Notes: generated from the letters alone by a model not told the origin. Shown: positions 1-6,902, counted from the stretch's first letter. The stretch: DNA of 7,766 nt from Candidatus Latescibacterota bacterium (GCA_030746455.1 JASLMQ010000094.1:1-7766), one strand, 5' to 3'. A program made the numbers and translations.

Positions 1-322
1 ATGGTTGCAGATGCAGACCGACCGTCGTCAATCTCTCCACGCTGCAGGGAAGTGCGTGTTGCTGACAAGGGCTCCCAAGCTACGATTCGTCGCCGATTCC
101 GGCGGCCCGGTTCAGATTCCGAAGCAACGGCTCGACGGCCATTCCTCGCACCGAAGCGACCTGGCCCAGGGACGCACCTGCTCAACCCATATCGGGGGCC
201 TCGCCCCACGAGCCTGGCGACTATTTTGAACACTGTCATCGGAGTAACGGGCCTTTCTATCCAGTTAATGCTCTCAACTAGACCCTTCCGTCTCTTGGGC
301 CAATTGTCACCTCCTTGCCGCG
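1..322. other. Non-coding left edge, no supportable gene
   Basis: No convincing gene is visible here. A plus-strand open frame crosses this stretch into the Rrf2 gene, and a minus-strand frame opens at an ATG at 239 and runs off the left edge. Both give Arg/Ser/Pro-rich translations with no recognisable motif and no good ribosome binding site. A small hairpin (GGGGC 195-199, GCCCC 203-207, 3-base loop) lies downstream of the Rrf2 gene on its strand, but it lacks a T-run and is at best a weak terminator. A strong Shine-Dalgarno-like AAGGAGGT occurs on the minus strand just after the Rrf2 stop (near 309-316), followed only by frames of about ten codons. Confidence 0.5.
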
Positions 323-820
323 TTACCCCACATCCGGCCGCGCAAGTTCTTGCACCAGAAGCAGGTCGGGCCTGCCTGCCGACGCCCCGCCCTCTGCCGG
401 CATCGATCGATCATCGTCCAACCCGCGAGCGACCTCCGCGAGGCTTTGCTCGGTCAACATCTTCACGATCCGTTCCCGGATGTCCGTCCAGTACTTGTGT
501 AATGGGCAGGGGGCATCGTCGGAGCAGTTCGTTGGCCCGAGCACACATGCACAACTCAGGTTCAGACCGTCGATAGCCCCAACCACATCGAGGAGGGTTA
601 TGTCATCTGCCGACCTGGCGAGGCTGACGCCTCCCCGGCGCCCTTTGTATGAGTTCACCAGGCCGCTCCGACGAAGCATCTGCACAACCTTGCCGAGAAA
701 CGAAAATGGAAGGTTGAGTTGTGCGGCTATGTCGCGGACCAGACAGGGATCATCGCTCTGGCGAGCAGCCAGGTAGGCCATCGCGCGAACACCATATTCA
801 CAACCCTTGGAGAAAATCAC
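323..820 (-). CDS. Rrf2 family Fe-S cluster-binding transcriptional regulator
   Basis: This is a 165-residue DNA-binding regulator of the Rrf2 family (IscR, NsrR, RirA, RsrR). Residues 1-25 form the usual N-terminal helix with the S-K-G-x-x-Y-G-x-R-A pattern. A winged helix follows at about 26-70: helix-turn-helix around DIAAQLNLPFSFLGKVVQML and wing GRRGGVSLAR. The sensor segment has C90, C92, C99, C105 and H108. The spacing C92-x6-C99-x5-C105-x2-H108 closely mirrors the IscR ligands C92, C98, C104, H107, so an Fe-S cluster is likely. E8 lies where RsrR and NsrR use an acidic ligand, so the fourth ligand is uncertain. The C-terminal 30 residues are a Gly/Pro-rich tail of no known role. The start is GTG at 820; the in-frame upstream stop TAA is only eight codons away with no other start between, and no clear Shine-Dalgarno precedes it. 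Family and fold are sure; the signal (Fe-S status, NO or redox) and the targets are not visible. Confidence 0.93.
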   Translation of the reverse strand: MIFSKGCEYGVRAMAYLAARQSDDPCLVRDIAAQLNLPFSFLGKVVQMLRRSGLVNSYKGRRGGVSLARSADDITLLDVVGAIDGLNLSCACVLGPTNCSDDAPCPLHKYWTDIRERIVKMLTEQSLAEVARGLDDDRSMPAEGGASAGRPDLLLVQELARPDVG

Positions 821-929
821 TGGACGGTCGCCAAGATCAGGTTAGGGCCTGCATTCCTAGGATGGTGATCCGAACCGAAGGACTCCGGCAAACGGCTCAT
901 CTGCCGGCCCACGTGGCCATTGCATAAAG

Positions 930-958
930 ATATTAACAGACCCTTTTATCCGGATTAA
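930..958 (-). promoter_or_regulatory. Possible promoter of the Rrf2 gene
   Basis: Read on the minus strand, TTAATC (953-958) and TAATAT (930-935) are separated by exactly 17 bases. They match the sigma-70 -35 and -10 consensus at three and four of six positions. The stretch is AT-rich within GC-rich surroundings. Transcription would start about 100 bases ahead of the GTG at 820. The weak hexamers make this tentative. Confidence 0.35.
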
Positions 959-959
959 A
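944..959. promoter_or_regulatory. 16-bp near-perfect palindrome, candidate Rrf2 operator
   Basis: TTTTATCCGGATTAAA is symmetric at seven of eight base pairs, with a single T/T mismatch at 947/956 and a perfect ATCCGGAT core. It covers the proposed -35 element and part of the spacer of the Rrf2 promoter, the position expected for a repressor that controls its own gene. Rrf2 proteins bind as dimers to dyad-symmetric AT-rich sites. The match to any particular IscR or NsrR consensus is not strong. The symmetry is seen; the operator role is inferred. Confidence 0.4.
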
Positions 960-1381
960 TATGCACATTTGAGGGCGAGATGTCAACTGGCAACCGGTGG
1001 TGCCCGCGCAGTTGGCTTCCTGCCAGCCGCAGTGGTGCGACACGAGTCCTGTTGTCTGTGCCACAGCGGAATGCCTGGGATTCCGTCAGTTTCGGCAGGA
1101 CGAGGGACAGTCGGGAGGCCGTCAAGCGCGGTCAGGGAGGAATTGGGCGTGACAAATCTGATCCAGTCTGGTAGGTTTGATAATGAGAGGCAACACCGCT
1201 GGCAAACATACCCCGTAGGCTCTGCAGGAGGAGCCCGTCCTGAACCGGCAGTTGCATACACACAAAGCGGCTGTCCCACCCCACCCCATGGAATCGGGCC
1301 CATCCAGCTGGCCACGTCTGCACCGCGCAGTTTCTGTCCTGGCTTGCTGTGGCACTCACGATATCAGTAGGGAAACAGCCC
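960..1381. other. Non-coding leader upstream of the M24 gene
   Basis: No gene is supportable between the divergent Rrf2 and M24 genes. Short open frames on both strands have no recognisable motif, and their codon use does not resemble the neighbouring genes. A possible -10 hexamer GATAAT lies at 1179-1184, but the only good -35 match (GTGACA, 1149-1154) is 24 bases away, too far for a normal promoter. A small hairpin GTTGGC/GCCAGC (1011-1027, 5-base loop, one G-U pair) is present. I recognise no riboswitch or small RNA. Confidence 0.4.
1367..1373 (+). promoter_or_regulatory. Ribosome binding site deciding the M24 start
   Basis: GTAGGGA lies eight bases ahead of ATG 1382 and is a fair match to the Shine-Dalgarno consensus. 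The alternative GTG at 1349 has no purine-rich site at the right distance, so this site favours the 382-residue product. Confidence 0.55.
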
Positions 1382-2530
1382 ATGCACATTGATCACGACC
1401 GGATTCGCCGCGCCCAGGAATTGATGATCAAGGAAGGCATGATCGGCCTGATGATAATGAATCACGACGACTACACCTACTTCTTTGGCGAAACACGTGC
1501 ACAGCCCCGAGCGATCATACCCTCTGCCGGAGAACCAATCTTCATCAGCTTCGCAGCGGAAGAGCCTGAGTTGCGCCAGGCCCTCGGGAACGAGGCGGTA
1601 AAGGTGTTCACCCACGTTGGGGAACAGATCTCGAACGTCAGAGAAACCTTTCGGTCCCTGTTCGGAGGGCCTCCTCCGGGCATGTCAGCGCCGCAGGACG
1701 GCAAGCCGCGAGTGGGTATGCAGATGTGGTTCCACACCCCGGCATTCCTGGTCGACCTGTTCAGGAAGGTCAACCCGCAGGTCGAGCTGGTTCGGTCTGA
1801 TTCGGTAATGGACGAACTTCGGATGGTCAAGGAGCCCGGGGAGATCGAACTGATGCGCCGGGCGCAAGCCATCGCGGCCGAGGGAATGGACCGCGCGAAA
1901 CAGCTCCTGCGCCCGGGGATCACGGGACACGAGATTGCAGCAGAAGCTCTGTATGCCATGATGAAGGCAGGGGCGGAAGGCACAAGCACGCCGATCCACA
2001 TCAACGCGGGAATCCGGAGCTGCTGGATCCACGGGAAGGTCGACAGGAGGCCGATCCAAGCAGGAGACCTCGTCGTGATCGATCTCACGCCACAATACGA
2101 TGGGTACTGCTCCAACCTGGCGCGCACCTATGTGGTCGGTGAACCGAATGAGGAGCAGAACCGACTGCTGGAGACCTATCGTTTGATGTGCGAGGTCACG
2201 CGCCAGGCGCTGAAGCCGGGGGCCACGGTTGGGGCACTCGACGCGCTGGGCAAGCAGGTCTGCGAGCAGAATCGGTTTGGGGAATATCACCTCAACGGCA
2301 TCTCTCACGGCATCGGGCTTCGATTTGAGGAGACTCCGGCATCCACCATCATTCCCGCTCACAGAAGGACAGAGCTCCGGGAAAACATGACTGTCACCAT
2401 AGGCCATACGATCCTGGCGATTCCCGGAGTCGGCGGGGTTCGCTACGAGGATGTGTACAGAGTAACACCGACTGGGGGCGAACCATTGCACTGCTACCCG
2501 CTCGACGCCACAATTGCTCACCCTTCCTGA
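1382..2530 (+). CDS. M24 (creatinase/aminopeptidase P fold) protein with incomplete metal site
   Basis: This 382-residue protein has the two-domain layout of Xaa-Pro dipeptidases, creatinase and ectoine hydrolase: a creatinase-type N-terminal domain (about 1-140) and a pita-bread catalytic domain (about 150-375). Family landmarks are H217 in CWIHGKV, D234 in VVIDLTPQYDGY, H309 in GISHGIGL, E316/E317 before a Thr-Pro, and E356 in GVRYEDVYRVT. Of the five dinuclear metal ligands of M24 peptidases (D, D, H, E, E), D234, H309 and E356 are present. The second Asp is N245 (GYCSNLARTY) and the first Glu, normally in an E-P-G motif, is G341 (TIGHTI). A normal two-metal peptidase is therefore doubtful; a one-metal or metal-free hydrolase, as in creatinase, is possible. 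ATG 1382 was chosen because GTAGGGA lies about eight bases upstream; the in-frame GTG at 1349 would add 11 unconserved residues and lacks such a site. It is a single plus-strand gene converging on the methyltransferase, ending in a normal TGA. Substrate unknown. Confidence 0.92.
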   Translation: MHIDHDRIRRAQELMIKEGMIGLMIMNHDDYTYFFGETRAQPRAIIPSAGEPIFISFAAEEPELRQALGNEAVKVFTHVGEQISNVRETFRSLFGGPPPGMSAPQDGKPRVGMQMWFHTPAFLVDLFRKVNPQVELVRSDSVMDELRMVKEPGEIELMRRAQAIAAEGMDRAKQLLRPGITGHEIAAEALYAMMKAGAEGTSTPIHINAGIRSCWIHGKVDRRPIQAGDLVVIDLTPQYDGYCSNLARTYVVGEPNEEQNRLLETYRLMCEVTRQALKPGATVGALDALGKQVCEQNRFGEYHLNGISHGIGLRFEETPASTIIPAHRRTELRENMTVTIGHTILAIPGVGGVRYEDVYRVTPTGGEPLHCYPLDATIAHPS

Positions 2531-2566
2531 TTGATACGTCCTGCCTCCAAAGATAAATGTAGCTGT

Positions 2567-2776
2567 ATACGAATACCCGCCAAGATAGTGCAGACAGAGC
2601 GCCTCTCGAGAGGCCGATGTCAGATGGAAGCTGTCCTTCCGGTCGGATTGCAGAAGGACGATGCCCTTCAGCGCCGTCAGTGGCTGGGCACTGCCGGGAT
2701 CATCGATCAGAAGGTCCATCTCGCAGGCAAACTGCGCCAGGCAAAGTGCACCGGTGTGTGCCACGGGCCGGGTCAC
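2567..2776 (-). pseudogene. Possible remnant of a methyltransferase dimerisation/winged-helix domain
   Basis: Minus-strand frame opening at GTG 2776, 22 bases past the stop of the selenomethyltransferase. Codons up to about 2570 look like coding sequence, mostly ending in G or C, unlike the neighbouring gaps. Its residues 21-70 include PLTALKGIVLLQSD, then FHLTSASREALCL and YLGGY. These resemble the N-terminal winged-helix dimerisation segment of SAM-dependent O-methyltransferases, where an L-x-A-L-x-x-L-G-L-L stretch is followed by LTPAS-like and YLGGY-like motifs. There is no Shine-Dalgarno site. Resemblance ends near 2570, after which the frame runs antisense through the M24 gene. A truncated gene fragment is the best reading, but chance similarity cannot be excluded. 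Confidence 0.3.
2601..2614. repeat. 14-bp perfect palindrome between convergent genes
   Basis: GCCTCTCGAGAGGC is fully self-complementary and can form a five-pair stem with a TCGA loop. It lies in the gap between the convergent M24 and methyltransferase genes, and a second inverted pair follows (GTCCTTC 2633-2639 with GAAGGAC 2653-2659, 13-base loop). Neither is followed by a T-run on either strand, so intrinsic termination is not shown. They may only aid mRNA 3' ends, or the palindrome may lie within the decayed gene fragment. Confidence 0.35.
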
Positions 2777-2798
2777 TGAACGAAAGTGCCTGGACGCT

Positions 2799-3533
2799 CT
2801 ATCTCACAGCTGAAACCTCCGCCGCCAGTGCGAGCGGGTTCTTGGTTCGGGCATTCCGGGTTGTGCGCAGCATCCGGACATCGGTAAAGCCTGCTGCCCG
2901 AAACTCGTCCAGGAAGGCCCCGCCTTCCTTCGCCCCGGCAATTCAGGCGAACCAGTTGGCCTCCCCATCCCTATCCTCCGACGGCAGGGGCCCTCGCAGA
3001 ATCAGCTCGGCTGCGTAGGCTGCGCCATCCCTTCGAATCACGCGTGCCAGCTCGGCGAAGATCTCGTCGCGTCGCGGGTTGAGGTTGAAAATCCCATTCA
3101 GTAGCGCTACGTCGACCGATTCGTCGGCGATGGGCAGCTTCTCTGCATCCGCAGTCCGGAAGTCGACATTCGAAATGCCGGCCTCCGCCGACGCCTGGCG
3201 AGCGCGACCGAGCATCGGTTCGCTGAAATCAACCGCAATCACGGCTCCCTCGGGCCCCACGCGCTCTGCGGCGATCAGGGTGTCCAGTCCTGCGCCGCAC
3301 CCGAGATCGAGAACGGTAGCCGTATCAGGTATATCCGCGAAGATGGCGACGTTTGACACCCCGGCGAATGCTTCCACTGCCGCGGCCGGCAGCGAGTCCG
3401 TGACGTCCCGTGGGTACCCGACACTTCCCGCGAAGGCCCTGCCTACGGGAAAGGGATGATCCTGTTCCGGTTCCCGGGCCGCCGCCGAGTAGGCCGTCCG
3501 GACGCCCTCACGGAGCTTCTCTGAGTTCGGCAT
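2799..3533 (-). CDS. ArsM-like SAM-dependent methyltransferase, probable selenoprotein (in-frame UGA = Sec197)
   Basis: Predicted 244-residue class I methyltransferase that transfers a methyl group from S-adenosylmethionine, probably to a soft metalloid or metal substrate. SAM-fold landmarks are motif I VLDLGCGAGLDT (74-85), the acidic end of strand 2 in VDFSEPML (D102), D129 in TADAEKLP, and LLNGIFNLNP (about 144-153), matching arsenite methyltransferases. A TGA at 2943-2945 interrupts the frame after residue 196. The frame continues for 47 codons to TAG at 2799-2801 with family-like C-terminal sequence: IAGA, then FRAAGFTDV, then NARTKNPLALAAEV. In ArsM relatives a Cys precedes the IAGA-like motif and binds As(III), so the TGA stands exactly for that Cys. 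A SECIS-like hairpin follows. ArsM's other substrate Cys, in the NCVxNL-type motif, is Gly here, so the substrate may differ. ATG 3533 is preceded by AAAGGAG nine bases upstream. The gene lies 108 bases behind cusA on the same strand. A read ending at residue 196 would lose the C-terminal helix and the active selenol. Confidence 0.85.
2911..2929 (-). promoter_or_regulatory. Candidate bacterial SECIS hairpin downstream of the UGA
   Basis: The transcript AGGAAGGCGGGGCCUUCCU forms a perfect seven-pair stem (2923-2929 with 2911-2917) and a CGGGG loop. The first loop G is 22 bases after the UGA. Bacterial SECIS elements recognised by SelB lie inside the coding sequence just after the UGA, with a G-G pair in the apical loop at about 16-37 bases; the E. 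coli fdhF element has its loop GG at about 19-20. A three-pair lower stem (GCC at +4 to +6 with GGC at +45 to +47) is possible. The hairpin is seen; SelB binding is inferred. The element is largely self-complementary, so the same hairpin exists in either strand. Confidence 0.65.
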
Positions 3534-3641
3534 GGTCTCTGACTCCTTTTAACGATGATCGCAACATGTAATCCGAGTTGGAGCTGTTGGCACCAGCGTC
3601 CCGGTTCACCAGATTTGGTGCGAGCATATCCGTTGTGGGCT
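3534..3641. other. cusA-methyltransferase intergenic gap
   Basis: This 108-base gap holds a CACCA/TGGTG hairpin (3607-3620, 4-base loop) and an alternative GCACCA/TGGTGC pairing (3590-3595 with 3616-3621). It lacks a T-run, so it is not an intrinsic terminator, and co-transcription of the methyltransferase with cusBA remains possible. No convincing -10/-35 pair was found. Confidence 0.35.
3543..3549 (-). promoter_or_regulatory. Strong ribosome binding site of the selenomethyltransferase
   Basis: AAAGGAG on the minus strand sits about nine bases ahead of ATG 3533. It is a near-consensus Shine-Dalgarno site, showing that this methyltransferase is translated from its own start and is not a chance open frame. 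Confidence 0.7.
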
Positions 3642-6600
3642 CTAGTACGACTCCGGAGGCGCTGGTGGGTCACCGGCATCCTGAGGGACTGCCCGGCTCT
3701 CGGTCTCCTTTCGCAACTCCCAGCCCTTCCACAGCGCATAGATAGCGGGGATGACGACCAGGGTCAGGACCGTGGAGGAGACCATGCCGCCCACCATCGG
3801 GGCGGCGATCCGCTTCATGGCCTGGGAGCCCGATCCGTGTCCCCACATGATGGGCAGCAGGCCGATCATGGTGGTCATCACCGTCATCATCTTGGGGCGA
3901 ACCCGCTCCACGGCCCCCTCGACGACGGCACGGTTCAGGTCGGACAGGTCCATCCTTCCCCCCTTCTCCTCCAGCACCTGCTTGTAGGCCTGGTCGAGGT
4001 AGACAAGCATCACCACACCGGTCTCGGCCGCAAGCCCACCCAGTGCGATGAAGCCGACCCCTACGGCCACGCTCATGTCGTAGTCGAGCAAATACATCAG
4101 CCAGATGCCGCCGACCAGGGCGAAGGGCAGCGAGAGCATCACGATCAGGCTCTCGGTGACATTTCGGAAGTTCAGGAACAGGAGCAGGAAGATGATCCCC
4201 AGGGTTACGGGCAGAACCACGCGCAGCTTCTTCTCAGCCCGCTGCATGTATTCGTACTGCCCGCTCCATATTACGGTGTAGCCCGGTGGCATGGCGACCG
4301 CCTCCAGCACGGCCTGCTTGGCTCGCCTGACGTAGGTCCCCACATCTATGTCCTTGATGTCCACGTAGATCCAGGCGTTGAGCCGGGCGTTCTCGCTCTT
4401 GATCCCGGGCGGACCCTTCCGGATTCGGATGTCGGCGAGCTGTCCAATAGGAACCTGCGTCCCGGTGGGCGTGGGAACCAGGACGCGTCGCAGTGCCGGC
4501 AGGTTGTCCCTCAGCTCCCGGCCATATCGTAGATTGACGGGATACCGTTCCAGGCCCTCCACGGTATGGGTGACGTTCATGCCCCCAATCGCCGACATAA
4601 TCACCTCCTGCACGTCCCCGACGGTCAGTCCGTAGCGAGATGCCGCCTCCCGGTCGATGTCGAAGTCCAGATAGTTCCCACCCGCTACACGCTCGGCGTA
4701 CACGCTCGAGGTCCCGGGCAATCTGCGGACGACCTCCTCGATCTCCCTGCCGAGACGCTCCAGGGCTTGCAGATCATCGCCCGCCACCTTGATGCCCACC
4801 GGGGTCTTGATTCCGGTGGACAGCATGTCGATGCGTGTCTTGATCGGCATCGTCCAGGCGTTGGTCAGCCCGGGGAACTGAATGGCCTCGTTCAGGGCGT
4901 CGACCAGCTTCCGTGGTGTCATGCCCGGACGCCACTCGCTTTCCGGCCTGAGCATGATGGTGGTTTCGATCATAGAGAGCGGCGCGGGGTCGGTGGCCGT
5001 CTCAGCACGGCCGATCTTCCCGAACACGTGATGCACCTCGGGAAACGTCCTGATGATCTTGTCGGTCTGCTGCAGGAGCTCCCTCGCCTTGGTGACGGAG
5101 ACGCCCGGAAGCGTCGTCGGCATGTAGAGCAGATCGCCTTCGTAGAGCGGCGGCATGAACTCGGAACCGATCTTTTCTAACGGGAAAAGCCGGTCGAGCC
5201 TTGCCAGCGCCCGGTAAGAGATGCTGCGAGGCGCATCGGAGAACCGGTCGAGAATCGTACTGCGGAATGGGAAGACTGTGATCGCAAGGATCAGGCCGGC
5301 AATGACAAGGGTGGAAATCCTGTGCCCCAACACCCAGTCGATGACCGGTCGGTAGACCCAGATGAGGAACCGGCTGATGGGGTTCCGTTTTTCGGACATG
5401 ATCTTGCCGCAGACGAAGAAGCTCATCAGCACCGGCACGATTGTGATCGCAAGGATTGCCGCGGCCCCCATTGCGAAGGTCTTGGTATAGGCAAGGGGCT
5501 TGAACAGCCGCCCCTCCTGCGCCTCCAGCGTGAAGACCGGCAGGAAGGAGAGTGTGATGATCAGCAGTGAGTAGAAAAGCGCCGGCCCCACCTCACGAGA
5601 GGCATCCGAGATGATCTCCAGATGGCCCTTCCTCCCCTGGTCTCTCTCGAGGTGTTTGTGGGCGTTTTCGATCATCACGATGGAGGCGTCCACCATCGCG
5701 CCGATCGCGATGGCGATGCCGCCCAGGGACATGATGTTGGAGTTGATGCCCTGGTTGTGCATTACGATGAAGGAGACGAGAATGCCCGTGGGAAGCGTGA
5801 ATATGGCGACGAAGGCACTGCGGAAGTGCAGCAGGAAGACGATGCATACCAGCGCCACCACGGCCATCTCCTCGAAGAGCTTCACCTTCAGATTGCCGAT
5901 GGCCCGGAGGATGAGACCCGACCGGTCGTAGGCCGTGTGCACCACCACACCCTCCGGCAGGCCAGGCTTGAGGGACTCGAGCTTCTCCTTTATTCGGTCG
6001 ATCACGGCCAGGGCATTCTCGCCATACCGCATTACGACGATGCCGCCCACGATCTCGCCCTGGCCGTTCCACTCCGCCAGGCCGCGCCTCAGTTCGGGCC
6101 CGAGCTGGACGGTGGCAATGTCCCGGACCCGGATCGGGGTCCCGTTGGTGTTGACCCCCACGGGGATGCTGCGGATGTCGTCCAGCGTTTGGATGTATCC
6201 GAGCCCCCGGACCATGAACTCGGTCTCGCTCATCTCGACCAGACGTCCGCCGACGTCGGTGTTGCTCTTCTGGATGGCCATCCGGATCTTCTGGATCGGG
6301 ACGTTGTAGGCCAGAAGCTTGGTTGGGTCCACCACCACCTGGTACTGTTTGACGAAGCCGCCCACGCTGGCCACCTCGGAGACTCCCGGCACGCTGCTCA
6401 GCTCGTACCGCAGATACCAATCCTGGATCGAACGGAGCTCGGCCAGATCGTGCCGGCCGGTCGTGTCCTCCAGCACATACTCGAACACCCAGCCTACTCC
6501 GGTGGCATCGGGACCGAGCGACGGGGTGACCCCTTCCGGTAGCCTCCCGGACACGAAGTTGAGGTATTCCAGCACGCGGCTCCGTGCCCAGTACATGTCC

Positions 6601-6902
6601 GTGCCGTCCTCGAAGATGACGTACACAAAGGACAGGCCGAAGAACGAGTAGCCCCGCACGACCTTGGCATAGGGAACCGACAGCATTGCCGTCGTCAGAG
6701 GATACGTCACCTGATCTTCGATCACCTGTGGTGCCTGACCCGGGTATTCGGTGAGGATGATCACCTGCACATCCGAAAGGTCGGGGATCGCGTCGAGAGG
6801 GGTGTTCCACATCGCGTAGACGCCCCAGCCGATGGCGAACACCGTGCCCAGGACGATTAAGAGTCGGTTCTGTAAGCTTGCTTCGATGATTCGGTTGAGC
6901 AT
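3642..6902 (-). CDS. cusA: CusA-type Cu(I)/Ag(I) RND efflux pump
   Basis: Inner-membrane proton-driven pump of the heavy-metal efflux RND class, working as a trimer with a CusB adaptor and an outer-membrane channel. The 1086-residue length is close to CusA/CzcA (about 1050). The N-terminus MLNRIIEASLQNRLLIVLG is a typical first membrane helix and the family pattern PLDAIPDLSDVQVIILTEYPG follows. The three methionines that bind Cu(I)/Ag(I) in E. coli CusA (M573, M623, M672) are all present as M594 (GDLLYMPTTLPG), M644 (APLSMIETTI) and M693 (RIDMLSTGIK) with the same 50- and 49-residue spacing. Proton-relay residues are conserved: D405 in GAMVDASIVMIENAH, E960 in GGLAAETGVVM and K1004 in RVRPKMMTV. 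These features point to CusA rather than the Zn/Co/Cd pump CzcA. About 29 extra residues (about 547-576) lie between the sixth membrane helix and the KIGSEFMPPL stretch. Start ATG 6902 has GGAG seven bases upstream; ATG 6977 would add an Arg-rich, unconserved 25 residues overlapping cusB. The cusB stop is 37 bases upstream, so the two form an operon. Confidence 0.97.
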   Translation of the reverse strand: MLNRIIEASLQNRLLIVLGTVFAIGWGVYAMWNTPLDAIPDLSDVQVIILTEYPGQAPQVIEDQVTYPLTTAMLSVPYAKVVRGYSFFGLSFVYVIFEDGTDMYWARSRVLEYLNFVSGRLPEGVTPSLGPDATGVGWVFEYVLEDTTGRHDLAELRSIQDWYLRYELSSVPGVSEVASVGGFVKQYQVVVDPTKLLAYNVPIQKIRMAIQKSNTDVGGRLVEMSETEFMVRGLGYIQTLDDIRSIPVGVNTNGTPIRVRDIATVQLGPELRRGLAEWNGQGEIVGGIVVMRYGENALAVIDRIKEKLESLKPGLPEGVVVHTAYDRSGLILRAIGNLKVKLFEEMAVVALVCIVFLLHFRSAFVAIFTLPTGILVSFIVMHNQGINSNIMSLGGIAIAIGAMVDASIVMIENAHKHLERDQGRKGHLEIISDASREVGPALFYSLLIITLSFLPVFTLEAQEGRLFKPLAYTKTFAMGAAAILAITIVPVLMSFFVCGKIMSEKRNPISRFLIWVYRPVIDWVLGHRISTLVIAGLILAITVFPFRSTILDRFSDAPRSISYRALARLDRLFPLEKIGSEFMPPLYEGDLLYMPTTLPGVSVTKARELLQQTDKIIRTFPEVHHVFGKIGRAETATDPAPLSMIETTIMLRPESEWRPGMTPRKLVDALNEAIQFPGLTNAWTMPIKTRIDMLSTGIKTPVGIKVAGDDLQALERLGREIEEVVRRLPGTSSVYAERVAGGNYLDFDIDREAASRYGLTVGDVQEVIMSAIGGMNVTHTVEGLERYPVNLRYGRELRDNLPALRRVLVPTPTGTQVPIGQLADIRIRKGPPGIKSENARLNAWIYVDIKDIDVGTYVRRAKQAVLEAVAMPPGYTVIWSGQYEYMQRAEKKLRVVLPVTLGIIFLLLFLNFRNVTESLIVMLSLPFALVGGIWLMYLLDYDMSVAVGVGFIALGGLAAETGVVMLVYLDQAYKQVLEEKGGRMDLSDLNRAVVEGAVERVRPKMMTVMTTMIGLLPIMWGHGSGSQAMKRIAAPMVGGMVSSTVLTLVVIPAIYALWKGWELRKETESRAVPQDAGDPPAPPESY

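Noticed and set aside
100..125. GGTTCAGATTCC as a tRNA T-loop
   Set aside because: No matching acceptor, D or anticodon stems surround it.
1..239. Minus-strand frame from ATG 239 off the left edge
   Set aside because: It has no Shine-Dalgarno site, an Arg-rich translation and no recognisable motif; it is probably chance in GC-rich DNA.
1..576. 191-residue plus-strand open frame
   Set aside because: It overlaps the clear Rrf2 gene antisense, has an Arg/Ser/Pro-rich translation, begins at the window edge and shows no motif.
1149..1184. GTGACA and GATAAT as a promoter for the M24 gene
   Set aside because: The hexamers are good, but the 24-base spacing is well outside the usual 16-18 and there is no extended -10.
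2943..2945. TGA as the true end of a 196-residue methyltransferase, or as a pseudogene mutation
   Set aside because: The downstream 47 codons keep family motifs without a frameshift, the TGA replaces a family Cys and a SECIS-like hairpin follows. A sequencing error TGC to TGA remains possible but less likely.
2528..2945. Genome-wide reassignment of UGA to Trp or Gly
   Set aside because: The M24 gene ends at TGA 2528-2530 at a normal family length, Trp is encoded by TGG throughout, and the other genes show no internal TGA.
3555..6810. Several long antisense and shifted frames across cusA
   Set aside because: They are His/Asp/Arg-rich shadows of the cusA coding frame, with no motif or ribosome binding site.
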